In this document: positions 44,616 through 52,650 of the stretch, piece by piece | Position numbering within the stretch: the stretch's first letter is position 1 | How the letters are laid out: the number at the start of each line of letters is the position of its first letter | From: CAYFFV01 sp964342695 | Lineage (GTDB): Bacteria; Acidobacteriota; Vicinamibacteria; Vicinamibacterales; UBA8438 | Reading direction: 5' to 3' | Assembly: GCA_964342695.1 (NCBI GenBank) | Contig: CAYFFV010000001.1 | Span: forward strand, 151,679-215,678 | Length of the DNA: 64,000 bases | Translations under genes and position numbers: made by a program | Notes under the pieces: model-generated | Databases searched by the model: none | Told to the model about the DNA's origin: nothing | The model's input: only the letters and a program-made list of their open reading frames with translations

Positions 44616-44891
44616 TAAATCTCCCGGACCTATTAATAAGGATAAACTGATTATAGGGGCTATCGAGGTTAGGTGTTTATGATCGTTCTCGAATATTTAA
44701 CAAAGTGTCTTAATTAACGAAAGAGTAAACAGCAAGTTTGTGTGTCCAACAAAAAGTTTTTCTATGCACACAGGACTTTCACCTAGATAATTCTAGAGAA
44801 ATTTGCTGTGCGGCCATGGCTGAATTACGCTGTTACTGGGTTTTTTGAACATTTATTGTTGCTACCTAGTCGGCTACTTAGGAGAAGAGTC

Positions 44892-46028
44892 ATGATTAAA
44901 AAACGAATTGCAACTGTGGCGGTGATGTCGTTTAGTGTCGGCGTTTGGTATGGATTGTTTGGGTGTGTTTCACTGGTACATGCGCAATCTCAGTCAGAGA
45001 TTGTTCCTGGTTTTGAGGTTCCGAGATTTCAGGTTGATCCGGCATGGCCCAATCTTCCGAATGGATGGAAATTGGGTGTGACGTCGTCAATCGCAGTAGA
45101 TAAAGACGATCACGTTTGGATTCTTCATAGGCCTCGACTTGAGCACAAACCGTCAGGTGCTCCTCCAGTTGTTGAAATTGATGAGATGGGAAATTATGTT
45201 CAAGGATGGGGCGGTCCAGGGGAGGGTTATGACTGGCCTTTTTCCGAACATGGTCTTGCGATTGACGACGAAGGAAACGTGTGGATTACCGGAAACAACC
45301 CGTACGCAGGCACAGGATCTGACAGTAGCGACGATATGTTGTTGAAGTTCTCAAAAACAGGTGAATTTTTGTTGCAGATTGGTGGCAGGGATGTGAGTAA
45401 AGGTAATACGGATACAGATAGCTTGCAGACGGCAACGGATGTATCAGCGCACGACGGCGAGATTTTTGTTGCCGACGGCTATGGAAACAAAAGGGTCATT
45501 GTGTTTGATGCAAGGACTGGTGCATTTCGAAGAATGTGGGGAGCATTCGGAAATACACCACTTGATGATCCGGGTCCTGATGATGCACGGCGCATGGAGG
45601 CGGGAGAGATGGGAGATGGGCCGAAACAGTTTTCCGGTACTCCTCACAATATAGGGATCTCAAAAGATGGTTTGGTATATGTGTGCGACAGAGGAAACCG
45701 CCGTATCCAAGTTTTCACTAAAGATGGTGACTTTGTTCGGCAGGGTTTTGTAAATCGCGATGCTGCAGGGTTGACTACTGCCGGAGTAGCTTTTTCGAGT
45801 GATCCAGATCAGCGATTTTTATATACACCGGATTTTCACTGGGGACACGTGTGGATTCTTGACAGAAGAACCCTGCGAGTCCTCGACAAGTTTGGGGAAG
45901 AAAGCACTAAGCCCGGGGATTTAAGCGAAGCGCATGACATTGCAACAGACTCAAAAGGAAATATATTTGTGGCGGAGGTTGCTGGTGGCGCTCGGGCCCA
46001 GAAATTCGTTTTTCAGGGAATCCGCTAA
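44892..46028 (+). CDS. PAL-like NHL-repeat propeller lyase
   Basis: 378 residues. The ATG at 44892 has GGAG 7 nt upstream; a start at 44808 is rejected. Signal peptide ends near LVHAQS. Same fold and key residues as the protein at 30185: VWILHR (R80), SEHGLAIDDEGNVW (H120), VADGYGNKRVIVF (Y197), TPHNIGISKDG (H252), CDRGNRRIQVF and EAHDIATDSKGN (H348). All three zinc His, the Arg and the Tyr of animal PAL are present. There is no copper monooxygenase beside it. Upstream (divergent) is the secreted aldolase; downstream is a sulfatase relic. Confidence 0.8.
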   Translation: MIKKRIATVAVMSFSVGVWYGLFGCVSLVHAQSQSEIVPGFEVPRFQVDPAWPNLPNGWKLGVTSSIAVDKDDHVWILHRPRLEHKPSGAPPVVEIDEMGNYVQGWGGPGEGYDWPFSEHGLAIDDEGNVWITGNNPYAGTGSDSSDDMLLKFSKTGEFLLQIGGRDVSKGNTDTDSLQTATDVSAHDGEIFVADGYGNKRVIVFDARTGAFRRMWGAFGNTPLDDPGPDDARRMEAGEMGDGPKQFSGTPHNIGISKDGLVYVCDRGNRRIQVFTKDGDFVRQGFVNRDAAGLTTAGVAFSSDPDQRFLYTPDFHWGHVWILDRRTLRVLDKFGEESTKPGDLSEAHDIATDSKGNIFVAEVAGGARAQKFVFQGIR

Positions 46029-46088
46029 CACGCTATGCTGCCCTTGATAAATTTAGTTTAGTTGAGTTGCGTCACTTTAGGTGCAGTG

Positions 46089-46190
46089 ATGTCTTGGGGG
46101 TGCTCGCCATTTGATATGGGTGCTTCGCCTCCCAAAAATGTAATTATTATTTCCATCGACACACTGCGGGCGCTTGGATACCTCCGATAG
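46089..46190 (+). pseudogene. Relic of a sulfatase gene (N-terminal fragment)
   Basis: In the 338-nt gap 46029-46366 a 33-codon frame reads SWGCSPFDMGASPP then KNVIIISIDTLRALGYLR and stops. The block NVIIISIDTLRA is the first metal-binding strand of arylsulfatases (normally followed by DHLGCYGY). A short deletion seems to have joined RA to LGY, and the CxPxR formylglycine site and the rest of the enzyme are absent. The remaining part of the gap shows nothing else recognisable. Confidence 0.65.
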
Positions 46191-46366
46191 TCTCATAAGA
46201 TTTTATTTATTCAGATTCTCCAGTATTGATATTTCAACGATTTGTCACAGTAACTGGTCAAACATCGACAGGATAGAGTACTAAGACTTCAGTTGTGGAT
46301 TATCTTTAGGCTTGGTTTTTTGGTTAACGGGGCATCACAATACGTGCCCACTTTTGGGTGATCTTT

Positions 46367-47242
46367 ATGAGATTTTTTTTAGTAACAGCCGTCATATTCC
46401 TAATAGGCTTTTCTGTGGGTGGCGCTCAAACGATCGATGCCGGGCGCGGAGAGGTCCAATTGCGTGTACCTGCCAACCAGAATGCTGCCGACGGGATGGC
46501 GCTAATTGTCTTACTCCATGGCTATAGCCACACCGGGGCGCTACGAGAGTCAGGATGGAAGTTTGGTGAATTGGTTGACGAGTACCAATTTGTGTTGGCG
46601 TATCCAGACGGCACACGAGAGTCTGGTGGCGATCGCAACCAATTTTGGAACGCATCAGACGCGTGCTGTAATTTTATGGGTAGCACGGTCGATGATTCTG
46701 CATATTTATTGAAATTAATACAACGAATTAGAACCAGCTATGAGATTGATCCTAAGCGTATTTTTCTGGTGGGTCATTCAAATGGAGGTTTTATGTCGTA
46801 TCGGTTCGCGTATGATCACAGCGATACTGTTGCGGCGATTGTGAGTGTAGCCGGGGCGGCGACTGCCATGGAGCAACCTTCACCTCCGCATGCCGTGCAT
46901 GTTCTTCAAATTCATGGAACTGCGGACAGTGTTATCAATTATCAAGGCGGAGAAATTCGTGCTGGTGGACGAGACGCTCGCCCTTACCCTGGTGCGATCG
47001 AAAGTGCGGAGCGGTGGGCTACCTACAACGGATGTGAACTGAACAGAAACTCAGCTCCTGAGCTCGATCTTGACAAGAGTGTTCGTGGAAATGAAACGAC
47101 TGTCATTCAATACACCACTGGATGTAACAAAGGGGGCTCGAGCGAGGTCTGGACAATTAACGGTGGTGCCCATACGCCAGACATTTCAAGGACTTTCTCT
47201 CGACGGATAGTTGAATGGCTGTTGGCATGGCCGAAGAATTAA
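46367..47242 (+). CDS. PHB-depolymerase/LpqC-like secreted esterase
   Basis: Alpha/beta-hydrolase of 291 residues, signal peptide ending near VGGAQT. Oxyanion region LIVLLHGYSHTG, cysteine-flanked ASDACCNF, nucleophile elbow GHSNGG (Ser138), Asp candidate in IHGTADSVI and His in GGAHTPD. Members cleave polyhydroxyalkanoates, feruloyl or acetyl esters. No substrate-binding module is attached. The ATG at 46367 has GGGTGA upstream; a GTG at 46358 is the alternative. Confidence 0.88.
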   Translation: MRFFLVTAVIFLIGFSVGGAQTIDAGRGEVQLRVPANQNAADGMALIVLLHGYSHTGALRESGWKFGELVDEYQFVLAYPDGTRESGGDRNQFWNASDACCNFMGSTVDDSAYLLKLIQRIRTSYEIDPKRIFLVGHSNGGFMSYRFAYDHSDTVAAIVSVAGAATAMEQPSPPHAVHVLQIHGTADSVINYQGGEIRAGGRDARPYPGAIESAERWATYNGCELNRNSAPELDLDKSVRGNETTVIQYTTGCNKGGSSEVWTINGGAHTPDISRTFSRRIVEWLLAWPKN

Positions 47243-47333
47243 CAACATTTTTATCGATTTACGCGACAAGTGGTCAGTATCGTAGTTGATGTTCTGTTGC
47301 GTATCACAGCCATAAGTATTGAGGAGGTTCACC

Positions 47334-47981
47334 ATGCGGTCGTCTTTATTCATCGTGAGCATAATTCTTACAGCTGGATTACTTGTCGGTCCTGCAAAAT
47401 CCGAGGTAGCCGCACAAAATCGTGCTGGTATTGGTGATGTTGTTAGTAGAGTGAGGGCTTTTGATCATTTGACTGAGCCAAGAATAGATGTTCCTGCAGG
47501 CGACCAAGAGAACGGGACGATGAGGCAACTCTGTCCTGAGGACTTTGATACATGTCAGAAGTACTGGCCGTACACTGCGAACTTCGTCGACAATTACACG
47601 ATTCCTCTTAGAGACAAAGAACTATTAATTCTTCGGACTGCCTGGTTGTCCCGAGGAGATTACGTTTGGGGGCGGCACAATCTAACGGGATTGGGAGCCG
47701 GACTTACCGAGGAGGAGATTCGTCGTATTACGACAGGCCCAGATGCAGTTGAGTGGAGTGCTGAAGACAGAATGCTCCTGAGAGTGGCCGATCAACTGCA
47801 TAGTAGTCGCTTCATTGCTGATGAGATATGGATCCCACTTGCTACACGGTACTCGCAAACTCAACTAGTGGAGATTGTCTTGATCGTTGGGAATTACACG
47901 CAGCTTATCATGTTTCAAAATGCACTCGGCGCACAGCTTCCTCAACATATAACAGGGCTTCCTACCGCGGGCGAACAGTAA
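47334..47981 (+). CDS. Secreted carboxymuconolactone-decarboxylase (CMD) family protein
   Basis: 215 residues. ATG at 47334 with GAGGAGG at 47321-47327. Signal peptide ends near SEVAAQ. The CMD core runs from NFVDNYTIPLRDKELLILRTAW through VWGRHNLTGLGAG (His at the usual catalytic region) to LVEIVLIVGNYTQLIMFQNALG. The AhpD-type CxxC redox pair is absent, so peroxidase partner activity is unlikely. A decarboxylase or isomerase role is possible. It follows the esterase gene by 91 nt on the same strand. Confidence 0.85.
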   Translation: MRSSLFIVSIILTAGLLVGPAKSEVAAQNRAGIGDVVSRVRAFDHLTEPRIDVPAGDQENGTMRQLCPEDFDTCQKYWPYTANFVDNYTIPLRDKELLILRTAWLSRGDYVWGRHNLTGLGAGLTEEEIRRITTGPDAVEWSAEDRMLLRVADQLHSSRFIADEIWIPLATRYSQTQLVEIVLIVGNYTQLIMFQNALGAQLPQHITGLPTAGEQ

Positions 47982-48132
47982 ACGGATAGTTCTTGATTTG
48001 ACTAATCGATTTTATTTTGTTCTAAAATATAGCTGTGGGCATTTTTTCTCAGATTGCCCGTAGAAGCTGGTTTGATGAATTAAGGAAATCTTCAGATTCC
48101 GATCTAGGAAAATAGTAGAAAAATATATTGGT

Positions 48133-48426
48133 ATGAATGTATTGAGAGTCATGCATAGGCGTCCATCTAAAGTTTCCACGCTAGGTGTGGTGGTCGCAGC
48201 CTGTTTTATGCTCTTTGGCGGGGGCATTTTTGATGCTCACGACCTGCATACGACAAATGATGATTGTCAACTTTGCCACGTCAATAATGTTGGTTCCACT
48301 GTTGATGATTCATTCAGTCAAGGCAACAGCCTTGTTGCCTCTTACAAACGAATCAGAGTTTTAGAGACCGTAATTTTAAAACCGGTCTATTTCTCCGGGA
48401 TGAGCACGCGGGGTCCTCCTGCCTAG
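48133..48426 (+). CDS. Small Cys/His protein upstream of a metal TonB receptor
   Basis: 97 residues: a basic N-terminus, one hydrophobic segment (STLGVVVAACFMLFGGG), then DAHDLHTTNDDCQLCHVNN and a C-terminus ending STRGPPA. This pattern (exported or membrane-anchored, CxLCH, terminal RGPP) is like small DUF2946-type proteins found next to metal-responsive TonB receptors; this is recalled, not computed. CQLCH could bind a metal, or heme if matured as a cytochrome, but the protein lacks the size of a cytochrome c. It precedes the His-rich receptor gene by 156 nt on the same strand. Confidence 0.6.
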   Translation: MNVLRVMHRRPSKVSTLGVVVAACFMLFGGGIFDAHDLHTTNDDCQLCHVNNVGSTVDDSFSQGNSLVASYKRIRVLETVILKPVYFSGMSTRGPPA

Positions 48427-48582
48427 CTCGTTTTTGTTTCAGTCTAATTAAATTACAAGATTTTACGTGTAGCTGAAGGTCAATGTTTACTCATGGCCCG
48501 TGAGCATGTTCCCTCGATGGGGGAATGTCTTGCGGCGTAGTGAATTGATATTTGGTTAGTCAATGATTACAGGAGAAAAGTT

Positions 48583-51081
48583 GTGTTCAAGATTTTAAAA
48601 TCTGTTGTTTTAATTCCTTTGATATGGGTTGTATGGGTATTTCCAGTAGTAGTAGCGGTGCAAGAGACAGAAGAGCGGATTCGCGGGGTCGTTACATTTG
48701 CGGAGGACGGCACCCCTGTTGGTGGTGCTGCTGTGATTGTGTTGGGAACAAATGATGTCGTAACCACAGATGGCGATGGCCGATATGAGATAGATCATCT
48801 GGCACCAGGTACTTTCGAAATTATAGTGCAACGTGAGCATCTGACGACGGAGCGACGCGCTGTAATAGTTGAGGCTGGGGAAACCGTAACGGCAGACTTT
48901 GCGCTTTCATTGGCGGGTGTGCATGAAGAGGTTTCTGTCACTAGTACGAACTCTGGCAGTTTGACTCCTGTATTTGATAATTTCAACCACATTTCAGTGT
49001 TCGACACGACTGATATTGCCGAACGGGCAGCAAATACGATTGGGGAGATTCTTGAATTGGAACCAGGGATTGCCATGCGAGAGTTTGGTCCTGGGTCGGC
49101 ACGACCGATAATTCGTGGATTCGATGGTGACCGCGTGTTGGTTATGGAGGATGGTATACGTGCCGGAGATCTTTCCAGCACGTCTGGTGATCACGGTGTA
49201 ACAATCGATCCAAATGGTGCAAGTCGTATCGAAATTGTCCGGGGTCCCGCGGCACTCCTGTACGGCTCAAACGCAATCGGGGGAGTTGTAAATGTGATCA
49301 GCCGAGAGGAGATACGTGGACAGGAATTAACTGAAGGCGTCACCGGGCATTTTGGATTCGATGCCGGAAGCGCGAATAGTCAGTTAGGTAGTAGCGGTTC
49401 TATCAATGTAGCGACAGGGAACTTGCTGTTTTGGGGAAGCGGCAGCAAACGACGCACCGATGATTACAATACGCCTTTGGGTTCAGTAGACAACTCTCAG
49501 TCAACGCTGATGAACGGTGACGCAGGTTTCGGCTATTTCGGCGACAAATTTTTTGCCAGCGCGGGTATAGGGATTGATGATGGAGAGTTCGGTGTTCCGT
49601 TTGCCGGTGATTTTCATGGGCATCATGGGCATGACGACCACGACGATCATGATGAGGACGACCACGACGATCATGATGAGGACGACCACGACGATCACGC
49701 GGGGGAGAACGAATTATTGATCGATTTGCTGACGCAACGGACAGTGGGTAAAGTTGATTTCGGAGTGCACCAATTAGAAAACAAATTTATTCATGGACTG
49801 AAGGTTTCAGCTCGCATGATTAATTACACTCATGATGAATCAGAATTTGATGGCACGAATCGGTTTGTCGCAACTCATTTTAAAAATAAGAGCTTTGTAG
49901 TGCGTGCAGAGATCGAGCAGCATGACACCGGCTTTTTGAATGGACGATTCGGTGTATGGGCCATGACTCGAAAGACTGGCGCGTGGGGAGAAGAAGCTCT
50001 TGCACCAGAAGTGGAGCAGGCTGCGTTCGCCGCTTTTGGTTACGAGGAACTTACCTTTGGCCGGCACAGTTTCCAGTTTGGCGCTAGAGCCGAGCGGAAC
50101 AAATATGATGTCATCGGTGGACGGACTATCGGGATTCATGACGATCATGACGATCATGATGATGATGATCATGACGATCATGATGATGATGATCATGACG
50201 ATCATGATGATGACGATCATGATGATGATGATCATGATGATGATGATCATGATGAAGATGATCATGATGATGATGATCATGATGAAGAGGGTCACTATGA
50301 AATACCTGACCTGCGGAATCGAACATTTGTCGGGCTTACGGGATCGCTGGGCTATAAGTTTGAATTGGCGCCGAGCACTTCATTAGTGGCGAGTCTGACG
50401 CGCAGCACGCGTGCTCCGGCGTTTGAGGAACTTTACAATTTCGGACCCCACGTGGGTTCACTGACGTTTGAAGTCGGAAATTCTACTTTTAACACTGAAG
50501 TATCGACAGGATTGGATGTTGGTCTGCGGCACCGAAGTGATCGAGTTTCCTCGTCGTTTAATGTTTTCTCATACCACATCGACGATTTTATTTTTCTTGC
50601 AGGCGATGGCCGGGTCGAAGATGGTCTTCCCGTAGGAGTTTTTACTCAAGGCAATAGTCGATTTGTAGGGTTCGATGGTGACGCGAGTATTCGGTTCGGG
50701 GGCAATATTACGGCTGGGTTCGGCATCGGAATGGTGAACGCCAAGTTGACGGACACCAATCAAAATCTTCCGCGGATTCCACCTCTTCGAGGCACCTTGC
50801 GGTTGACCGTGCCGTACGGAGGATTTCGTATTACTCCAGAGTTGGTCGTCATGGCAAAACAGGATCGTGTGTTTCAGGATGAATCTGTGACAAATGGACA
50901 CTCAGTGTTTAATCTTCGAGCGTCCTGGGTTGTGCCAACTGCGACACGAAGTCACGTATTGAGCGCCTCGGTGTACAACATGACCAATACGTTGTACCGC
51001 AATCACACGTCATTCATTAAAGATTTAGCACCTTCAATGGGACGTGGCGTTAAGGTCGGGTACACCATTAGATTCTTTTAA
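48583..51081 (+). CDS. TonB-dependent receptor with His/Asp-rich loops (probable metal uptake, ZnuD-like)
   Basis: Outer-membrane receptor of 832 residues. GTG start with AGGAG at 48571-48575. Order: signal peptide, a carboxypeptidase-regulatory-like domain (about 28-110), the plug (about 125-245, with PIIRGFDGDRVLVMEDGIR and RIEIVRGPAALLYGSNAIGG), and the barrel, ending in the aromatic VGYTIRFF. Two low-complexity extracellular-loop candidates stand out: residues about 345-373 with 10 His and about 518-571 with 13 His, separated by Asp pairs or quartets. ZnuD and related zinc receptors have shorter His-rich loops. Zinc, nickel, cobalt or copper capture is therefore likely. A strong terminator follows. 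Confidence 0.9.
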   Translation: MFKILKSVVLIPLIWVVWVFPVVVAVQETEERIRGVVTFAEDGTPVGGAAVIVLGTNDVVTTDGDGRYEIDHLAPGTFEIIVQREHLTTERRAVIVEAGETVTADFALSLAGVHEEVSVTSTNSGSLTPVFDNFNHISVFDTTDIAERAANTIGEILELEPGIAMREFGPGSARPIIRGFDGDRVLVMEDGIRAGDLSSTSGDHGVTIDPNGASRIEIVRGPAALLYGSNAIGGVVNVISREEIRGQELTEGVTGHFGFDAGSANSQLGSSGSINVATGNLLFWGSGSKRRTDDYNTPLGSVDNSQSTLMNGDAGFGYFGDKFFASAGIGIDDGEFGVPFAGDFHGHHGHDDHDDHDEDDHDDHDEDDHDDHAGENELLIDLLTQRTVGKVDFGVHQLENKFIHGLKVSARMINYTHDESEFDGTNRFVATHFKNKSFVVRAEIEQHDTGFLNGRFGVWAMTRKTGAWGEEALAPEVEQAAFAAFGYEELTFGRHSFQFGARAERNKYDVIGGRTIGIHDDHDDHDDDDHDDHDDDDHDDHDDDDHDDDDHDDDDHDEDDHDDDDHDEEGHYEIPDLRNRTFVGLTGSLGYKFELAPSTSLVASLTRSTRAPAFEELYNFGPHVGSLTFEVGNSTFNTEVSTGLDVGLRHRSDRVSSSFNVFSYHIDDFIFLAGDGRVEDGLPVGVFTQGNSRFVGFDGDASIRFGGNITAGFGIGMVNAKLTDTNQNLPRIPPLRGTLRLTVPYGGFRITPELVVMAKQDRVFQDESVTNGHSVFNLRASWVVPTATRSHVLSASVYNMTNTLYRNHTSFIKDLAPSMGRGVKVGYTIRFF
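49617..49697 (+). repeat. Short tandem repeat coding for His/Asp loop 1
   Basis: Near-repeats of the type GACCACGACGATCATGATGAG, coding HDDHDE and HDEDD units, within the receptor gene. Two copies of a 24-nt unit are almost identical. This kind of repeat is prone to slippage and could vary loop length between strains. Confidence 0.8.
50138..50286 (+). repeat. Tandem GATCATGATGAT-type repeat coding for His/Asp loop 2
   Basis: About 150 nt of 9- to 15-nt units built from GAT and CAT codons, coding HDD and HDDDD units. All six frames are open through it because of its composition, which creates artificial reading frames on both strands. In-frame units of 3n length mean that slippage would change loop length without frameshift. 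Confidence 0.88.
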
Positions 51082-51143
51082 CGAGCAAACTCAAGAGGTC
51101 GTTGTTTACTTATTTTCTCACTCACTATAAGTAAACTCGATGG

Positions 51144-51184
51144 AAGCTCCCAGATGATCCTAGAGCGTCTGGGAGCTTTTTTTT
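51144..51184 (+). terminator. Rho-independent terminator after the TonB receptor gene
   Basis: Perfect 11-bp stem (AAGCTCCCAGA at 51144-51154, TCTGGGAGCTT at 51168-51178) with a 13-nt loop, followed by a T-run to 51184. It lies 63 nt after the receptor stop and 43 nt before the convergent epoxide hydrolase stop. Confidence 0.9.
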
Positions 51185-51226
51185 AACCATCGATACATAA
51201 TCGTTTCTTACGTCGTGTGTTGGTTT

Positions 51227-52528
51227 TTAGCGCAACGAACGGAAGAATGTTCTCAGATCATTAACGAGTAGTTCTGGTTCTTCAGCAGCGGGAAAGTGCC
51301 CTCCTGTTTCGTGGTGCGACCATAATTTAACGTGTTCTGGAACGGATTCGACAAGCGAGCGTGGAGGGCGTGCTCGAGACGTAATTCCATAGAAGTCGAA
51401 GTAGGCCTCTGGCACGTGCGTGTTCCGTGGACGTGTTTGTTGTTGAGACATTCGCGCCCGCGCGTTTTCCAGAGTGAATCCTACGTTGCGCGGTGCCGGG
51501 GGCGTTCGAAACATTCCTGATGAATAATAAATACGGACAGCTGTGCCAATTGAATTGGTATGCCAGTAGATTGATACCAGCGTCAGGATTTCATCTTTTG
51601 TAAATTTATTTTCAGGATTTCCTTGGCAATCGCTCCACTCTCGTAGCTTTTCGACGACCCATCCTGCGACACCTGTGGGGGAATCTGTTAACCCATATGC
51701 CAATGACTGTGGTTTGGTTCCCTGAATCAGTTGATAGGCTGTTCCTTCAGCGGCGTAACGATCCATACTGTCGTAATAGTCACGTTCTTCGGCCGTGCGG
51801 GGTTCCACCCGGGTTCGTGGAGGCTGACCCGGAGTGGTCACACCAATGACTCGATCGGGGACGCGGGCAGCAATCGAACCTCCGACGCTTCCGCCCCAGT
51901 CACTGCCATAGGTACCGAAACGCTCATAGCCTAATTTATCCATTAACTTGATCCAGAGTTCCGGAATCTTCGCTGGAGTGAAATTCTCAAGGGGTTCGCC
52001 TGAGAAGGCATATCCTGGCAGAGATGGGACAATGACATGGAAGGCATCAGACATTTCACCACCATGCGCCACGGGATTCACGAGTCGTGAAAGTGACGGC
52101 AGCATTTCCCAGAACGTTCCAGGATAGCCATGGGTCATAAGTAGTGGCACCGCCGATGCGTTAGCTGATTTTTGATGAATGAAGTGAATCTTGTAACCAT
52201 CAATCATCGTAGTGTAGTGGTCGAGCTGATTAAGCGCTGCTTCATGTGTGCGCCAATCGTACTCGTCTTTCCAGTACGCGATCAGTTGCTGTAAGTAGGC
52301 GCGGTCTGTGCCCATCGCCCAGGGTTCCCCTGTAGCATCCGCAGGCCACCGCGTATTTTCTAAACGGCGCTGTAAATCTGTAATCGCGTTCTCGCTAACG
52401 TTGATCGTAAATTCTTCAATATCAGTTTGTGTGTAGGAAATGCGTGGACTCAAAATTGGCCATACCCCAGCGATACCAAGAAGTTTCAGGGCGCGTCGTC
52501 TGTCCATTGCTGTTTGTAAATGTTTCAT
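51227..52528 (-). CDS. Epoxide-hydrolase-type alpha/beta hydrolase, exported
   Basis: 433 residues. The ATG at 52528 has GGAGGA 6-7 nt upstream; ATGs at 52534 and 52549 are too close to or upstream of that site. An N-terminal DRRRALKLLG (9-18) suggests a Tat signal. The EHN domain follows (EEFTINVSENAITDLQRRL, TRWP, WKDEYDWR), then the hydrolase core: HGYPG oxyanion hole (133-137), nucleophile elbow GSDWGG (D210), and His in HHETGGHFPAAEEPELL near the C-terminus. This matches microsomal-type epoxide hydrolases (trans opening by the Asp). An exported form is notable; the substrate is unknown. Confidence 0.9.
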   Translation of the reverse strand: MKHLQTAMDRRRALKLLGIAGVWPILSPRISYTQTDIEEFTINVSENAITDLQRRLENTRWPADATGEPWAMGTDRAYLQQLIAYWKDEYDWRTHEAALNQLDHYTTMIDGYKIHFIHQKSANASAVPLLMTHGYPGTFWEMLPSLSRLVNPVAHGGEMSDAFHVIVPSLPGYAFSGEPLENFTPAKIPELWIKLMDKLGYERFGTYGSDWGGSVGGSIAARVPDRVIGVTTPGQPPRTRVEPRTAEERDYYDSMDRYAAEGTAYQLIQGTKPQSLAYGLTDSPTGVAGWVVEKLREWSDCQGNPENKFTKDEILTLVSIYWHTNSIGTAVRIYYSSGMFRTPPAPRNVGFTLENARARMSQQQTRPRNTHVPEAYFDFYGITSRARPPRSLVESVPEHVKLWSHHETGGHFPAAEEPELLVNDLRTFFRSLR

Positions 52529-52650
52529 CGTCATTCCTCCAGAGACCACTGAATTTACAGAACTGAGAATTTGGCACAGAGCCTAATTATGTTTCACGTC
52601 TTCCTTGCTTTCCTGTTAGAAATGTTTTTCGTCGGTTTAGTTTGGAGTCG

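Noticed and set aside
48133..48426. Small cytochrome c
   Set aside because: A CxxCH-like CQLCH is present, but the rest has no axial Met or His region and the protein is too short after the motif. Metal-linked small protein is the better reading.
50138..50286. Possible CRISPR or other interspersed repeat array
   Set aside because: Units are 9-15 nt, contiguous, without spacers and in frame with the receptor protein.
49501..50386. Several long frames on both strands across the His/Asp repeat, including one rich in Ile/Met and one in His/Asp on the minus strand
   Set aside because: They are products of the GAT/CAT repeat composition, which has no stop in any frame. The receptor frame has start, ribosome-binding site, plug motifs and barrel end.
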